Shown piece by piece: positions 17,614-27,534 of a DNA stretch of 64,000 nt. The notes below the pieces were generated by a model. The model made no database searches, had not been told where the DNA came from, and saw only the letters and a program-made list of their open reading frames with translations. Every line of letters begins with the position of its first letter. The first letter of the stretch is position 1. This stretch comes from Devosia sp. SL43. Its GTDB lineage: Bacteria; Pseudomonadota; Alphaproteobacteria; Rhizobiales; Devosiaceae. The stretch is from NCBI RefSeq assembly GCF_021729885.1, contig NZ_CP063401.1, positions 434,001-498,000 of the forward strand, written 5' to 3'. The translations under genes were made by a program, and so were the position numbers.

Positions 17614-17826
17614 TCACATCCGCGTTGGGGGCTGGTCAGAACCCGGCCCCGGAACCGGTGCGGGCTGCCCCGGCGTTGGGTCTTCCACCGGTTGCGGCGT
17701 GTCGGGTAGTTCCTGCGGCTGCGGTGGCACTGGATCGACCGGCTGTGGCTGTGACGGTTCGGGCTGCGGTACGATTTCAGGGATCGGACGCGGATCGATA
17801 TCGGGCCGATTGGGCTCTTGGCTCAT
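17614..17826 (-). CDS. Proline-rich miniprotein of unknown function
   Basis: 70 residues, about one third proline, with Gln, Glu and Asp; mostly PxP, QP and DP repeats (for example PQPEPSQPQPVDPVPPQPQ). There is no signal peptide or hydrophobic segment, so it is presumably an unstructured cytosolic peptide. A good ribosome site (GAAGGAG) precedes the ATG at 17826, which argues that it is translated. It lies between gatB (convergent) and an EamA transporter gene, whose stop is 48 nt upstream of this start. Low-complexity coding by chance is the main alternative. Confidence 0.6.
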   Translation of the reverse strand: MSQEPNRPDIDPRPIPEIVPQPEPSQPQPVDPVPPQPQELPDTPQPVEDPTPGQPAPVPGPGSDQPPTRM

Positions 17827-17874
17827 GGGACGCTCCTTCGCATCAGGAACGCCCCATAGGGCCGTCTGTTCCGC

Positions 17875-18765
17875 TCAGGCTGCGGCGCGGCGCCAGAGCT
17901 TGCCGATACGGCCGTCGATCAGCAGCAGGCCGGCAAAGATCACGAACATCCCCAGGATCTGGATCGGCAGCACGGTTTCCCGCAGGATCGTCACGCCGAG
18001 GATGACCGCCGAGATCGGGGCGATGAAGGTGGTCGTGGCAAAGTTGGTGGCGCCGACGCGCGGCAGGATGCGGTACATGATCTGGAACGTGAAGGCGGTC
18101 GACACCAGGCCAATGGCAGCGGCGGCCAGCCAGGTTTCCGGGCGCACCATGATCGGCGTACCTTCGGTGATGAAGGCGACCGGAATGGCCACGATAGCCG
18201 CCCCGGTCAGCGCGATTGCGGCTAGGGCGGTGGGCTCGATCGCCTTGAAGCTGCGGGTGATGTTGAGCGATAGGGCGTAGCAGAGAGTCGCCAGCAGGCA
18301 CGCACCGACGGCCCAGAGCTGCGACTGTCCACCCGAGGTCAGCGCGGGCGAAGCGAGAATCGCAGCGCCGACAAAGCCGACCGCGACACCGGCACTCTTG
18401 ATGCGGCTGGCCTTCTCGCCGCCGACCCAGAAATGACTGACGATAACGGTCATGATCGGGGTCAGGGCATTGATGATCGCGGCGACGCCGCTGGCGAGGT
18501 TGGCCTGGGCCAGCGGGAACAGCGCAAAGGGGATGGCATAGGCCAAGACGCCCAGCGCGCCGAGCTTGAGCCACAGCACTGGATGGCGCGGGATGGGCTT
18601 GCGCAGCGCCACCATGACCGCCCAGCAGCCGACCGCACCGATGCCGACGCGAAAGGAGGTGACCCAGAGCGGCCCGATCTCGCGGATCAGCACGGCATTG
18701 AAGATGAACGAGCAGCCCCAGATGGCGCCAAGAAAGATGATCCAGAACCAGTCGCGACGATCCAT
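17875..18765 (-). CDS. EamA/DMT-superfamily transporter
   Basis: 296 residues with ten predicted membrane helices in two EamA repeats (about 8-135 and 150-285). Family landmarks include the opening FLGAIWGCSFIFNAVLIREI, the end-of-repeat-one pattern ALTPIMTVIVSHFW, and in repeat two TTTFIAPISAVILGVTILRE. Drug/metabolite transporters export amino acids, nucleosides or other small molecules; substrate unknown. It follows purN on the same strand after 91 nt, but its own message is likely. Confidence 0.9.
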   Translation of the reverse strand: MDRRDWFWIIFLGAIWGCSFIFNAVLIREIGPLWVTSFRVGIGAVGCWAVMVALRKPIPRHPVLWLKLGALGVLAYAIPFALFPLAQANLASGVAAIINALTPIMTVIVSHFWVGGEKASRIKSAGVAVGFVGAAILASPALTSGGQSQLWAVGACLLATLCYALSLNITRSFKAIEPTALAAIALTGAAIVAIPVAFITEGTPIMVRPETWLAAAAIGLVSTAFTFQIMYRILPRVGATNFATTTFIAPISAVILGVTILRETVLPIQILGMFVIFAGLLLIDGRIGKLWRRAAA

Positions 18766-18814
18766 GGGAGACTCCCGAGTTGAGCCGGGACGCTACGCCT
18801 GATGAGAACAAAGG

Positions 18815-18841
18815 TCGAACCGATTTTGACGATGGGTTCGA
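18815..18841 (-). terminator. Possible weak terminator after purN
   Basis: On the minus strand TCGAACC and GGTTCGA form a 7-bp stem around a 13-nt loop, about 15 nt past the purN stop, followed by CCTTTGTTCT. The loop is large and the U-run broken, so this is tentative. No better candidate separates purMN from the transporter gene downstream. Confidence 0.35.
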
Positions 18842-18856
18842 TCAAATCTGGTGATG

Positions 18857-19444
18857 TCAGGCGTAGTTGATCTCGCCCGCGGCCAGCATCCGCAGGGCCT
18901 CGGGATAAAGCTGATGCTCCGCGACCAGCGTCCGCGCGGCCAGAGATTCTGCATCGTCACCGGGAAGGACAGGCACCTTGGCCTGCAGGATTACCGGGCC
19001 TTCGTCCATGCCATGCGTCACGAAGTGCACCGAGCAGCCGTGTTCGACGGCGCCATCGTCAAGCGCCTGCTGATGCGGGTGCAGGCCCTTGTAGAGCGGC
19101 AGCAGCGAGGGGTGGATGTTGATCATCCGACCCAGCCAGTGGTCGATGAAGTCATTGCCCAGAATGCGCATGAAACCGGCAAAGCAGACGATCTCGGCGT
19201 CCCAGCTCTCCAGCGTCTGGGTCATGACATCCTCGAACATGTCGCGGCTGGGGAATTTGCTCTGGGCGAGGGAGGCTGTGGCGATGCCATGACTGGCAGC
19301 AATGGCCAGGCCCGGTGCAGCGGCCCTGTTGGAGAAGACACCAACGATCTCTGCCGGATAGTCGGATGCCTTGGCGGCCTCGATCAGGGCTTGCATATTC
19401 GAGCCGCGACCAGAGATCAGGATGGCGACGCGTTTGCGGCTCAC
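18857..19444 (-). CDS. purN: Phosphoribosylglycinamide formyltransferase
   Basis: 195 residues. It transfers the formyl group of 10-formyl-THF to GAR in purine synthesis. The phosphate loop [10 protein letters not shown] (11-20) is intact, as are the catalytic residues N109 and H111 in INIHPSLLP and D147 in HGMDEGPVI. Length fits the family. The first 4 nt overlap the end of purM (ATGA junction), so the two consecutive-pathway genes are translationally coupled. Confidence 0.97.
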   Translation of the reverse strand: MSRKRVAILISGRGSNMQALIEAAKASDYPAEIVGVFSNRAAAPGLAIAASHGIATASLAQSKFPSRDMFEDVMTQTLESWDAEIVCFAGFMRILGNDFIDHWLGRMINIHPSLLPLYKGLHPHQQALDDGAVEHGCSVHFVTHGMDEGPVILQAKVPVLPGDDAESLAARTLVAEHQLYPEALRMLAAGEINYA

Positions 19445-20517
19445 AGCGCCAGCTTGCCTTCGAAGGTTACAGGTTCGCCGCTGCGCACGGTGAGCGAGCC
19501 AACCACCGAGGCGATTTCCCCGGCGGCATTGAGATGATCCACCAGCGTCTGCGCATCATCGGGCGCCACGGCCACCAGCATGCCGACGCCGCAGTTGAAG
19601 GTGCGCAGCATTTCGCGCTCGGTCATGCCGCCGACATGGGCAAGCCAGCCGAAGACCTTGGGCACGGTGACGGCATTGAGATCGACATGTGCCGCCAATT
19701 CGTCGGGCAGCACGCGCGGAATATTGTCGATGAAGCCACCGCCGGTGATATGGGCCAGCGCCTTGATGCCGATGCCGGCCTTGAGGGCCGAGAGCAGCGG
19801 CTTCACATAGATGCGGGTTGGCGTCAGCAGGGCCTCGGACAAAGCCGTGCCCGGCTGGAAGGGCGCATCCATGAACCAGTCGAGACCGCTGAGCTCGACG
19901 ATCTTGCGTACCAGGGAGTAGCCGTTCGAATGCACGCCCGACGACGCGATGGCGACCAGCGTGTCGCCTGCGGCGATATCGGGGCGGGGCAGGAGGGTGC
20001 CGCGCTCGGCCGCGCCAACCGCGAAGCCCGCCAGGTCATAATCCTTGCCGTGATACATGCCTGGCATTTCGGCGGTTTCGCCACCAATCAGCGCGCAGCC
20101 GGCAATACGGCAGCCTTCGGCAATGCCGGATACGATGGCGGTGCCCTGTTCGACGTCCAGCTTGCCGGTAGCGAAGTAGTCGAGGAAGAACAGCGGCTCG
20201 GCGCCTTGCACGATGATGTCATTGACGCACATCGCCACCAGGTCCTGCCCGATGGTCGAGTGATTGCCCGTATCGATGGCGATCTTGAGCTTCGTGCCGA
20301 CGCCGTCATTGGCCGCGACCAGCACAGGATCGGTGAAGCCGGCCGCCCTGAGATCGAACAGACCGCCGAAGCCGCCGATTTCTCCATCGGCGCCGGGTCG
20401 GCGCGTGGAACGAACTGCCGGCTTGATCGCTTCTACAAGTGCATTACCAGCATCGATGTCGACGCCGGCCTGCTTGTATGAGAGCCCGTTTGATGTCAGG
20501 TTTTGCGGATCGGACAT
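19441..20517 (-). CDS. purM: Phosphoribosylformylglycinamidine cyclo-ligase (AIR synthetase)
   Basis: 358 residues from ATG 20517 (the frame runs 22 codons further without family similarity). It closes the imidazole ring of FGAM using ATP. Landmarks are [14 protein letters not shown] at the N terminus, GGFGGLFDL, the ATP/Mg segment [34 protein letters not shown] and the late [16 protein letters not shown]. It diverges from an AI-2E-family permease gene across 134 nt; that permease-hdaA-ppk arrangement opposite purMN is a conserved Hyphomicrobiales order. Confidence 0.97.
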   Translation of the reverse strand: MSDPQNLTSNGLSYKQAGVDIDAGNALVEAIKPAVRSTRRPGADGEIGGFGGLFDLRAAGFTDPVLVAANDGVGTKLKIAIDTGNHSTIGQDLVAMCVNDIIVQGAEPLFFLDYFATGKLDVEQGTAIVSGIAEGCRIAGCALIGGETAEMPGMYHGKDYDLAGFAVGAAERGTLLPRPDIAAGDTLVAIASSGVHSNGYSLVRKIVELSGLDWFMDAPFQPGTALSEALLTPTRIYVKPLLSALKAGIGIKALAHITGGGFIDNIPRVLPDELAAHVDLNAVTVPKVFGWLAHVGGMTEREMLRTFNCGVGMLVAVAPDDAQTLVDHLNAAGEIASVVGSLTVRSGEPVTFEGKLAL

Positions 20518-20651
20518 TGGCCTCGGACCATATTGGGGAAAGCGTGCGCAAAGCCTCGACCGGAAGACCAAGGCGGTTGCCAACTCCGGAGCCGGAAGCT
20601 AGACGGCCTGATAGCTTCTCCACCACACCGACGCAAGGCCCGCCAGGCACC

Positions 20652-21743
20652 ATGACACTACGAAATCAAGTGCTGATCTGGACCGCGTTCCTCGTGGTGC
20701 TCATTCTGCTGCTGTGGCTGTTCCGCGGCATCCTGCTGCCATTCGTGGTCGGGGCGGCATTGGCTTACCTGCTCAACCCGCTGGTCAATCAGCTACAGAA
20801 ATGGCGATTTAATCGCGGCTGGGCGACCGCGGTCGTGCTGCTGAGCGTCATCACCATCGTCGTCAGCCTGTTCTTCATGTTCGTTCCGTTGATCGGCCAG
20901 CAGATCATCGGCCTGATCCAGCGGCTGCCCGGCTATGTGACCGATTTGCAGGAACTGGTGGTCGTCTGGTCGCCAGAGATCAACGAATGGCTCGGACCCG
21001 AGCGCGCGGCGCAACTGCAAGCCAGCATCAGTGGCATGGCCAGCCAGGCGCTTGGCTTCATCGCTACGCTGCCGGCCGAACTGGTCAATATCGGGCTCAC
21101 GGGGGCCGGCGTGATCGGCTTCACGCTCCTGACCCCCGTCGTCGCCTTCTACCTGCTGCTTGATTGGGAAGGCATGGTGCGCGGCCTGCAAGGCCTGCTG
21201 CCGCGCGACTCGCGTGGTGAAATAAACCAGATCCTCAACGACATCGACAAGTCGATGGCCGGTGTGATCCGCGGGCAGGGCGGTGTGCTGCTGATTGATG
21301 CGGCCTTCTACGCCACGGCGCTGAGCCTGATCGGTCTCAACTTCGGACTCGCCGTCGGCCTGATCGCCGGGCTGCTGAGCTTCATCCCCTATGTCGGCTT
21401 CGTGGTCGGCTTCGCACTGTCGCTCGGTATCGCCATCGTGCAGTTCTGGCCCAACTACTGGATGGTCGTGGCCGTCTGCGGCATTTTCCTGGGCTGGCAG
21501 TTCATCGAGGGCAATATCCTCTATCCCAAACTGGTCGGCGGCTCGATCAACATCAACCCGGTCTGGCTGATGTTCGCCTTGCTCGCCTTCGGCGCATTGT
21601 TCGGCTTTGTCGGCCTGCTGCTGGCCGTGCCGCTGGCCGCCATTGTCGGCGTGCTGGTGCGTTATGGCGTGGCCAAATACAAGGCCAGCACGCTCTATCT
21701 TGGGCAGAATGGTGGTCCCGGTGGCGACGCCAACGCAGCCTGA
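20652..21743 (+). CDS. AI-2E-family / PerM-type membrane permease
   Basis: 363 residues from ATG 20652. An N-terminal pair of helices (ILLLWLFRGILLPFVVGAAL, then LLNPLVNQL) is followed by a soluble amphipathic region (about 90-160). A block of six helices carries the family's FxxYxGxxxG-like motif (SFIPYVGFVVG), then NILYPKLVGGSININPVWL and GFVGLLLAVPLAAIVGV. The superfamily includes autoinducer-2 exporter TqsA and Na+/H+ antiporter-like members; the substrate here is not known. Its end overlaps hdaA by 35 nt, so the two are coupled. Confidence 0.9.
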   Translation: MTLRNQVLIWTAFLVVLILLLWLFRGILLPFVVGAALAYLLNPLVNQLQKWRFNRGWATAVVLLSVITIVVSLFFMFVPLIGQQIIGLIQRLPGYVTDLQELVVVWSPEINEWLGPERAAQLQASISGMASQALGFIATLPAELVNIGLTGAGVIGFTLLTPVVAFYLLLDWEGMVRGLQGLLPRDSRGEINQILNDIDKSMAGVIRGQGGVLLIDAAFYATALSLIGLNFGLAVGLIAGLLSFIPYVGFVVGFALSLGIAIVQFWPNYWMVVAVCGIFLGWQFIEGNILYPKLVGGSININPVWLMFALLAFGALFGFVGLLLAVPLAAIVGVLVRYGVAKYKASTLYLGQNGGPGGDANAA

Positions 21744-22467
21744 GGGCGACGGCCACAAGGGCCAGCTGGTCTTCGAACTTGGCCACACACCTGCCCATGG
21801 CGAGGCCGACTTCATGGTCGGCGAGGGCAATGCGCTCGCCCATGGCCGTATTCTCGCGTTTCCCCACTGGTCGGAACCCGTGACGCTGCTGGTCGGGCCG
21901 GCGAAGTCGGGCAAATCGCATCTGGCCCGCATTTTCGCCGATCGCAGCGGCGCTGGCTTTGCCGGCATCGACGATCTTGAAACCCTGGCGACGCAGGGCG
22001 GGCAGGGGCCCGTGATCGTCGAGGACGTAGATCGGCTCGACTATGACGAGGCCGGCCTGTTCCACCTGCTCAACCAATCGTTGCGCGACGGACGCCCGAT
22101 CCTGCTGACGGCGCGAGAAGACGTTGCGAATTGGCCGCTGGCGACCGATGATGTGCGCTCGCGGGCCCGGCGGGCGACCGCGTTCACCCTGGAGCTGACG
22201 GACGACATTCAATTGTCACAGATGTTCGTGAAACTGTTCGGGGACCGGCAGATCAGGGTCGATCCCAAGATCATCGGCTATCTGGTGGCGCGCATGGAGC
22301 GCTCCGCCGAGGAAGTCGTGCTGCTGGCCGACCTCATGGACCGGCTGGCTCTGGGCAAGGGCACCGCCATCACCCGCAGCATTGCCGCACACGCTCTGGA
22401 TCGCCGCCGCGCCGATCGCGGCGAAGCGAGCGGCCAACAGGATTGGGATATCGAAGACGATGAATGA
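21709..22467 (+). CDS. hdaA: DnaA-like regulatory protein HdaA (Hda)
   Basis: 252 residues if the ATG at 21709 is used; GTG codons at 21712 and 21721 are alternatives, and all lie inside the permease gene. It is an AAA+ domain of DnaA type without the DNA-binding domain: Walker A-like [13 protein letters not shown], Walker [10 protein letters not shown], and a lid region [21 protein letters not shown]. In Caulobacter HdaA acts with the beta clamp to promote DnaA-ATP hydrolysis and prevent over-initiation. The N-terminal QLVFELGH is a plausible clamp-binding motif (QLxF type). Its stop overlaps the ppk start. Confidence 0.88.
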   Translation: MVVPVATPTQPEGDGHKGQLVFELGHTPAHGEADFMVGEGNALAHGRILAFPHWSEPVTLLVGPAKSGKSHLARIFADRSGAGFAGIDDLETLATQGGQGPVIVEDVDRLDYDEAGLFHLLNQSLRDGRPILLTAREDVANWPLATDDVRSRARRATAFTLELTDDIQLSQMFVKLFGDRQIRVDPKIIGYLVARMERSAEEVVLLADLMDRLALGKGTAITRSIAAHALDRRRADRGEASGQQDWDIEDDE

Positions 22468-24631
22468 AATGAGCGAGTTCAGCGAGACCGACGTTTCGGT
22501 CCCCGATATCGAAGCCTTGCGCAAGAGCCCGGCGCGCTTCGTCAATCGTGAGGTGAGCTGGCTGCAATTCAACATGCGCGTGCTGGAAGAGGCGGGCAAC
22601 GAACACCATCCGCTGCTGGAGCGGCTACGCTTCGTCTCGATATCGGCCAACAATCTGGACGAATTCTACATGGTCCGCGTCGCGGGCCTGAAGGGCCAGG
22701 TGCGCGCCGGGCTCACCAAGCAGAGCGCCGACGGCCTGTCGCCCGCCGAGCAGCTCGAGGAAATCGCCACCCTGGCCCAGCACCTGCAACTCGAGCAGCA
22801 GGACCACTGGCAGGACCTGCGCGAAGAGCTGTTCGCCCAGAACGTGGTGATCCACGAGGCCGACGACCTGACGCCGGATCAGGTGAACTACCTGCAGAAG
22901 CTGTTCCGCGAAGAAATCTTCCCGGTGCTGACTCCCATTGCCGTCGATCCAGCGCATCCATTCCCGTTCATCCCCAATCTGGGTCTCGCACTCGCCTTCG
23001 AGCTGCGTCGCCCGGATAACGATATTCCGTTGACGGCCCTGGTCCGCATCCCCGGCAACCTCGACCGCTTCATCAACCTGCCCGGCGGGCTGGTATCGGA
23101 AGGCCGCAGCGAGGTGGTGACCATCGACACGCTGGTCAAGCTGTTCTTCCACAAGATGTTCCCCGGCCACGAAGTGGTCGGCTCCGGCGCCTTCCGGGTG
23201 ATCCGCGACAGCGAAATCGAAATTGACGACGAAGCCGCCGACCTCGTGGTGGAGTTCGAGAGTGCCTTGCGGCAGCGCCGTCGCGGCCAGGTGATCCGCC
23301 TCGAAATCGAAAGCTCGATGCCGCGCGCGCTCAAGCGCCAGATCGCTGAGCAGCTCGGCGTCAAGGATGGCGACGTGTTCGAGGTGCAGGGCTTCCTCGG
23401 CCTCGCCGACGCCCGCAAGATTTGCGACGTCGACCGCCCGGACCTGAAGTTCACGCCTTATCATGCCCGCTTCCCAGAGCGCATCCGCGACTACAACGGC
23501 GACAGTTTCGCCGCCATCCGCGCTAAGGACATCCTGGTCCACCACCCGTTTGAAAGCTTCGACGTGGTGGCGCAATTCCTGATGCAGGCGGCACGCGACC
23601 CCGATGTCGTCGCCATCAAGCAGACGCTGTACCGCACCTCCGCCGACAGCCCGATCATCAAGGCGCTGGTGTTGGCCGCCGAAGCCGGTAAGTCCGTCAC
23701 CTGCCTCGTCGAACTCAAGGCGCGCTTCGATGAAGAGGCCAATATCCGCTGGGCCCGCGACCTGGAGCGGGCTGGCGCGCAGGTCGTGTTCGGCTTCATC
23801 GAACTCAAGACCCACGCCAAGCTCAGCCAGGTGGTGCGGCGCGAAAAGGGCAAGCTGGTCAGCTATTGCCATATCGGCACCGGCAACTACCACCCGATTA
23901 CCGCCAAAATCTATACCGACCTCAGCTACTTCACCATCGACCCGGCCATCACCCGGGACGTGGCCCGTGTGTTCAACTTCATCACCGGCTATGCCCGGCC
24001 AACCGAACTCGAAACCATCGCCGTGTCGCCGGTCAACCTGCGCCTGACGTTGCTGGACAACGTTGCGCGCGAGATCGAATTCGCCCGCAATGGTCAGCCG
24101 GCCAGCATCCTGCTCAAGATGAATTCGCTGGTCGATCCCGATGTGATCGACGCGCTCTATGACGCCAGCCAGGCCGGCGTGAAGGTCGATCTCATCGTGC
24201 GCGGCATCTGCTGCCTGCGGCCGGGCATTCCCGGTTTCTCGGAGAATATCCGGGTCAAATCGGTGGTTGGCCGCTTCCTCGAGCACTCCAGAATCTACTG
24301 CTTCGGCAATGGCGAGGCCATGCCCAACCCGCGCGCCAAGGTCTACATTTCCTCAGCCGACCTGATGGGCCGCAACCTGGATGGGCGTGTCGAAGTGATG
24401 GTGCCGATCCTCAACAAGACCGTGCACAAGCAGATCCTGGACGTGATTTTGGTTGCCTATCTGCGCGACAACCAGCAGAGCTGGGAAGTGCTGCCCGATG
24501 GTAGCTCACATCGTTTGCGCATCGGCGAAGGCGAAGAGGCCTTCAACGCGCATGACTACTTCATGACCAATCCGTCGCTGTCCGGACGCGGCAGCGCCGG
24601 CGGAGTCGAAGGTGACGAGGGTTCGGCTTGA
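22460..24631 (+). CDS. ppk: Polyphosphate kinase (PPK1)
   Basis: 723 residues from ATG 22460 (overlapping the hdaA stop by 8 nt; ATG 22469 is possible). It makes polyphosphate from ATP. The N-terminal domain contains [17 protein letters not shown] and [15 protein letters not shown]; the two phospholipase D-like catalytic domains hold [21 protein letters not shown] and [12 protein letters not shown]. The phosphohistidine candidate is H471 in [13 protein letters not shown]1-specific [18 protein letters not shown] is present near the end. It forms a unit with ppx, whose TTG start overlaps the ppk stop, pairing synthesis with degradation. Confidence 0.97.
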   Translation: MNEMSEFSETDVSVPDIEALRKSPARFVNREVSWLQFNMRVLEEAGNEHHPLLERLRFVSISANNLDEFYMVRVAGLKGQVRAGLTKQSADGLSPAEQLEEIATLAQHLQLEQQDHWQDLREELFAQNVVIHEADDLTPDQVNYLQKLFREEIFPVLTPIAVDPAHPFPFIPNLGLALAFELRRPDNDIPLTALVRIPGNLDRFINLPGGLVSEGRSEVVTIDTLVKLFFHKMFPGHEVVGSGAFRVIRDSEIEIDDEAADLVVEFESALRQRRRGQVIRLEIESSMPRALKRQIAEQLGVKDGDVFEVQGFLGLADARKICDVDRPDLKFTPYHARFPERIRDYNGDSFAAIRAKDILVHHPFESFDVVAQFLMQAARDPDVVAIKQTLYRTSADSPIIKALVLAAEAGKSVTCLVELKARFDEEANIRWARDLERAGAQVVFGFIELKTHAKLSQVVRREKGKLVSYCHIGTGNYHPITAKIYTDLSYFTIDPAITRDVARVFNFITGYARPTELETIAVSPVNLRLTLLDNVAREIEFARNGQPASILLKMNSLVDPDVIDALYDASQAGVKVDLIVRGICCLRPGIPGFSENIRVKSVVGRFLEHSRIYCFGNGEAMPNPRAKVYISSADLMGRNLDGRVEVMVPILNKTVHKQILDVILVAYLRDNQQSWEVLPDGSSHRLRIGEGEEAFNAHDYFMTNPSLSGRGSAGGVEGDEGSA

Positions 24632-26163
24632 ATCAATTCTGGGGCGTCGACGCCGATCCGACGGCACAGGGGCGCATCAAAGGCGCCAAGCCTGTCGCCG
24701 TGCTCGATATCGGCTCGAACTCGGTTCGCCTGGTCGTCTATGAGCGCCACGCCCGGGCGCTGACGCCGCTCTACAACGAAAAGTCTGCCTGCGCCTTGGG
24801 ACGCGGGGTCGGCCAGACCGGCCGTCTCGCTGATGCTAACGTCGCGCAGGCCCTGAACGCCATCAAGCGCTTTGCCCTGGTGGCCCGCATGATGCGCGTC
24901 GGCAAGGTCTATGTGCTGGCGACGTCAGCCGTACGCGACGCCGCCAACCGGCAGGAATTCGTGGACGCGGTCGAAGCGCTGATGGACAGCAAAGTCCAGG
25001 TGCTGAGCGGTGAGGAAGAAGCCCATTTCGCAGCGCTTGGCGCCGTGGCCGGCATTCCGGGATTCTCCGGTGTCGTTGGTGATCTGGGCGGCGGCAGCCT
25101 CGAGCTGTCGAGCATCCTTGGTGGCAGTGACACGGACGGCCAGTCGTTCGAGCTGGGTGTGATCCGCCTTCAGGACGACAGCAACGGCTCGCCCAGCAAG
25201 GCGGCCGGCATAGTCCGGGAACAGTTGCAAAAATCGTCGCTGACCAAACAGGGCAAAGGCGCGTCCTTTGCTGCCATCGGTGGTACCTGGCGCTCGCTGG
25301 CCAAACTGCACCAGATCGTGCGCGGCTATCCGCTGCACATGGTGCAGCACTACATCGTGTCGTCAGAGGACATGATCGGCTTTTGCAATGGCATCGTGGG
25401 CGCCGGTTCGCTCAAAAACTACCCGGGTGCCGACAATGTCAGCTCCTCCCGCCGCGAGCTGGTGCCATTCGGCGCCGCGGTTCTGGCCGAAGTCCTCAAG
25501 GCAGGCCAGTTCGCCAATGTGGTGTTTTCGGCCCTCGGCGTGCGAGAGGGCTATCTCTACGGCATTCTCGACAATCGCGAACAGTCGATCGACCCCCTGA
25601 TCCAAGGGGCCGAGGAGCTTTCGGTGCTCCGCTCCCGCTCGCCGGCCCATGGTAGCGACTTGGTCGAATTCACTGGCCAGTTTTTGGCCGTGTCAGGGGC
25701 CACCGAAACGGCGGAAGAAGCCCGGCTGCGGACTGTGGCCTGCCTTCTCGCCGATATCGGCTGGCGGGCCCATCCGGACTACCGCGGCCCGCAAAGCGTC
25801 GACGCTGTGGCCTATGGCTCGCTGAGCGGCATCGACCACCCCGGCCGGGCCTTCCTCGCCCAGGTCATCGCTATCAGATATGACGGCCTCAAGAGCAAGT
25901 CAGCGGCCTCGTTGATGCCGCTCGGCAATGCCGAAATGACCCAGCGAGCCCGCCTGCTGGGCGCTCTGTTCCGCGTCGCCTATCCGATGACCGCCGCCAT
26001 GCCCGGCATCCTGCCGCGCATCCGTTTCGAGGTGAGCGGCAACGACCTCGCACTGATCCTGCCTGGCGATCTGGCCTTTCTCGACGGCGAGCACCTACGC
26101 GGCCGGCTGGAGCAGTTCGTCGGTGTGGCAGGGCTGAAGACCGCTAAGGTGCGGGCGGAGTAG
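24628..26163 (+). CDS. ppx: Exopolyphosphatase / guanosine pentaphosphate phosphatase (Ppx/GppA)
   Basis: 511 residues with a TTG start at 24628 (TTGA overlap with ppk). The ASKHA-fold phosphate motifs are clear: [45 protein letters not shown] (catalytic glutamate) and [15 protein letters not shown]-terminal HD-like helical domain follows from about residue 330. This extended form is typical of alphaproteobacterial Ppx. It hydrolyses terminal phosphates of polyphosphate and possibly pppGpp. It converges directly on rnd with stop codons abutting. Confidence 0.95.
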   Translation: MNQFWGVDADPTAQGRIKGAKPVAVLDIGSNSVRLVVYERHARALTPLYNEKSACALGRGVGQTGRLADANVAQALNAIKRFALVARMMRVGKVYVLATSAVRDAANRQEFVDAVEALMDSKVQVLSGEEEAHFAALGAVAGIPGFSGVVGDLGGGSLELSSILGGSDTDGQSFELGVIRLQDDSNGSPSKAAGIVREQLQKSSLTKQGKGASFAAIGGTWRSLAKLHQIVRGYPLHMVQHYIVSSEDMIGFCNGIVGAGSLKNYPGADNVSSSRRELVPFGAAVLAEVLKAGQFANVVFSALGVREGYLYGILDNREQSIDPLIQGAEELSVLRSRSPAHGSDLVEFTGQFLAVSGATETAEEARLRTVACLLADIGWRAHPDYRGPQSVDAVAYGSLSGIDHPGRAFLAQVIAIRYDGLKSKSAASLMPLGNAEMTQRARLLGALFRVAYPMTAAMPGILPRIRFEVSGNDLALILPGDLAFLDGEHLRGRLEQFVGVAGLKTAKVRAE

Positions 26164-27336
26164 TTATTCAGCCGCAGCTGCCGCCTCTTTCACCGCAAAC
26201 TCCACCACGCCCTTGCGCGTCGCGACCAGACCGACGCGGCCGTGCTTGATATCCAGGGCCTTCTCGCCGAACAGCTTGCGGCGCCAGCCCTTGAGGGCAG
26301 GGACGTCGGCTTCGTCGTCGAGCACCAGGGCGTCGATATCGTCTGATGTGGCAAGGATACGCGCGGCGACGCCATTCTGTTCGGCCACCGACTTCAGCAG
26401 CACGCGGATCAGGTCGCCAACCGCACCCTTTGGTGACGGGCCGCGATAGCGTTCCGGCATAACAGGCAATTCGGCCTTGCCCATATCCTCGACAACGCGC
26501 AGCAGCGTCATGATATCGGCGGCTGCCGAGCTGCGGCCGAAACCGCGCGGCACGGCGCGGAGCTTCTCGAAGGCATCTGCTGTCAACGGGCGCTGCATGG
26601 CCAGCTCGAACAGCACGTCGTCCTTGAGAATGCGGCTGCGCGGCTGATCGCTGTCCTGCGCGCGCTTCTCGCGCCAGGCGGCGAGCTTCTTGAGCGCTGC
26701 CAGGTCACGCGGGCGATTGATCTTCATCTTGAGGCGTTCCCACGCCTGCTCGGGCTGCACCACATAGGTATCGATGCTGCGCAGCACGCCCAGCTCGTCC
26801 TCGACCCAGTCCCAGCGCTTGGTCGCGTCTACCTGCTTGCGCAGCTCGCGGTAGATGTCGCGCAGGTGGGTGACGTCGGCAATGGCGTAGAGCCGCTGCT
26901 TCTCGGATAGCGGCCGGGCCGACCAGTCGGTGAACCGGGATGACTTGTCGAGTTCGACATTGGTGATGGCGCGCACCAGGTTGTCGTAGGACACGCTGTC
27001 ACCAAACCCGCAGACGCTGGCAGCGATCTGGGTGTCGAAGATGTTGACGGGTACCTTGCCGGTGGCCTTGACGAAGATTTCGATGTCCTGCCGGGCCGCG
27101 TGGAACACCTTGGTTATGTTCGGGTTGGCCAGCAGATCGTAAAACGGCGTGAGATCAAAGCCGGGCACCAGCGGATCGATGAGCACAGCTTCGTCGTCGG
27201 TCGCGACCTGGACGAGACAGAGCTTGGGCCAATACGTCGTTTCGCGCAGGAACTCTGTGTCCACGGTCACAAAATCGAACTTCGCAGCGCGCTCGCAAAA
27301 GGCAGCGAGCACATCTGTGGAAACAATGAGGTCCAT
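26164..27336 (-). CDS. rnd: Ribonuclease D
   Basis: 390 residues from ATG 27336; the frame is open 57 codons upstream but those lack family similarity. DEDDy exonuclease motifs are complete: Exo I VTVDTEFLRE, Exo II FHAARQDIEIF, and Exo III YAIADVTHLRDIY with the tyrosine. One or two HRDC-like helical domains follow (from about 210, with WRGREKRAQ-like segment WREKRAQDSDQPRSRILKDD). It trims 3' ends of tRNA precursors. It diverges from aspS across 198 nt, a conserved neighbour pair in the order. Confidence 0.95.
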   Translation of the reverse strand: MDLIVSTDVLAAFCERAAKFDFVTVDTEFLRETTYWPKLCLVQVATDDEAVLIDPLVPGFDLTPFYDLLANPNITKVFHAARQDIEIFVKATGKVPVNIFDTQIAASVCGFGDSVSYDNLVRAITNVELDKSSRFTDWSARPLSEKQRLYAIADVTHLRDIYRELRKQVDATKRWDWVEDELGVLRSIDTYVVQPEQAWERLKMKINRPRDLAALKKLAAWREKRAQDSDQPRSRILKDDVLFELAMQRPLTADAFEKLRAVPRGFGRSSAAADIMTLLRVVEDMGKAELPVMPERYRGPSPKGAVGDLIRVLLKSVAEQNGVAARILATSDDIDALVLDDEADVPALKGWRRKLFGEKALDIKHGRVGLVATRKGVVEFAVKEAAAAAE

Positions 27337-27534
27337 ACCGGATTCCGTCTCAAATTCGTCAATATTGTTACTAGCAGGTGAAGCTGGTTCGCTCCAGACC
27401 GGATTTGTTGAGCTTTTGGACACGGTTAGCCGCGCCGGCACCGGGCAGGGTGGCGATGGGCCGTTCAGCTTGACAATCAGGGCCTCGCATGCGCTTTTCC
27501 GGCCCAAGATTCAGGCCTTTTCCAGAGCTTTCAA

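Noticed and set aside
22625..24286. A 553-codon minus-strand open frame inside ppk
   Set aside because: Fully antisense to a conserved enzyme gene, and its composition is biased with no recognisable motif.
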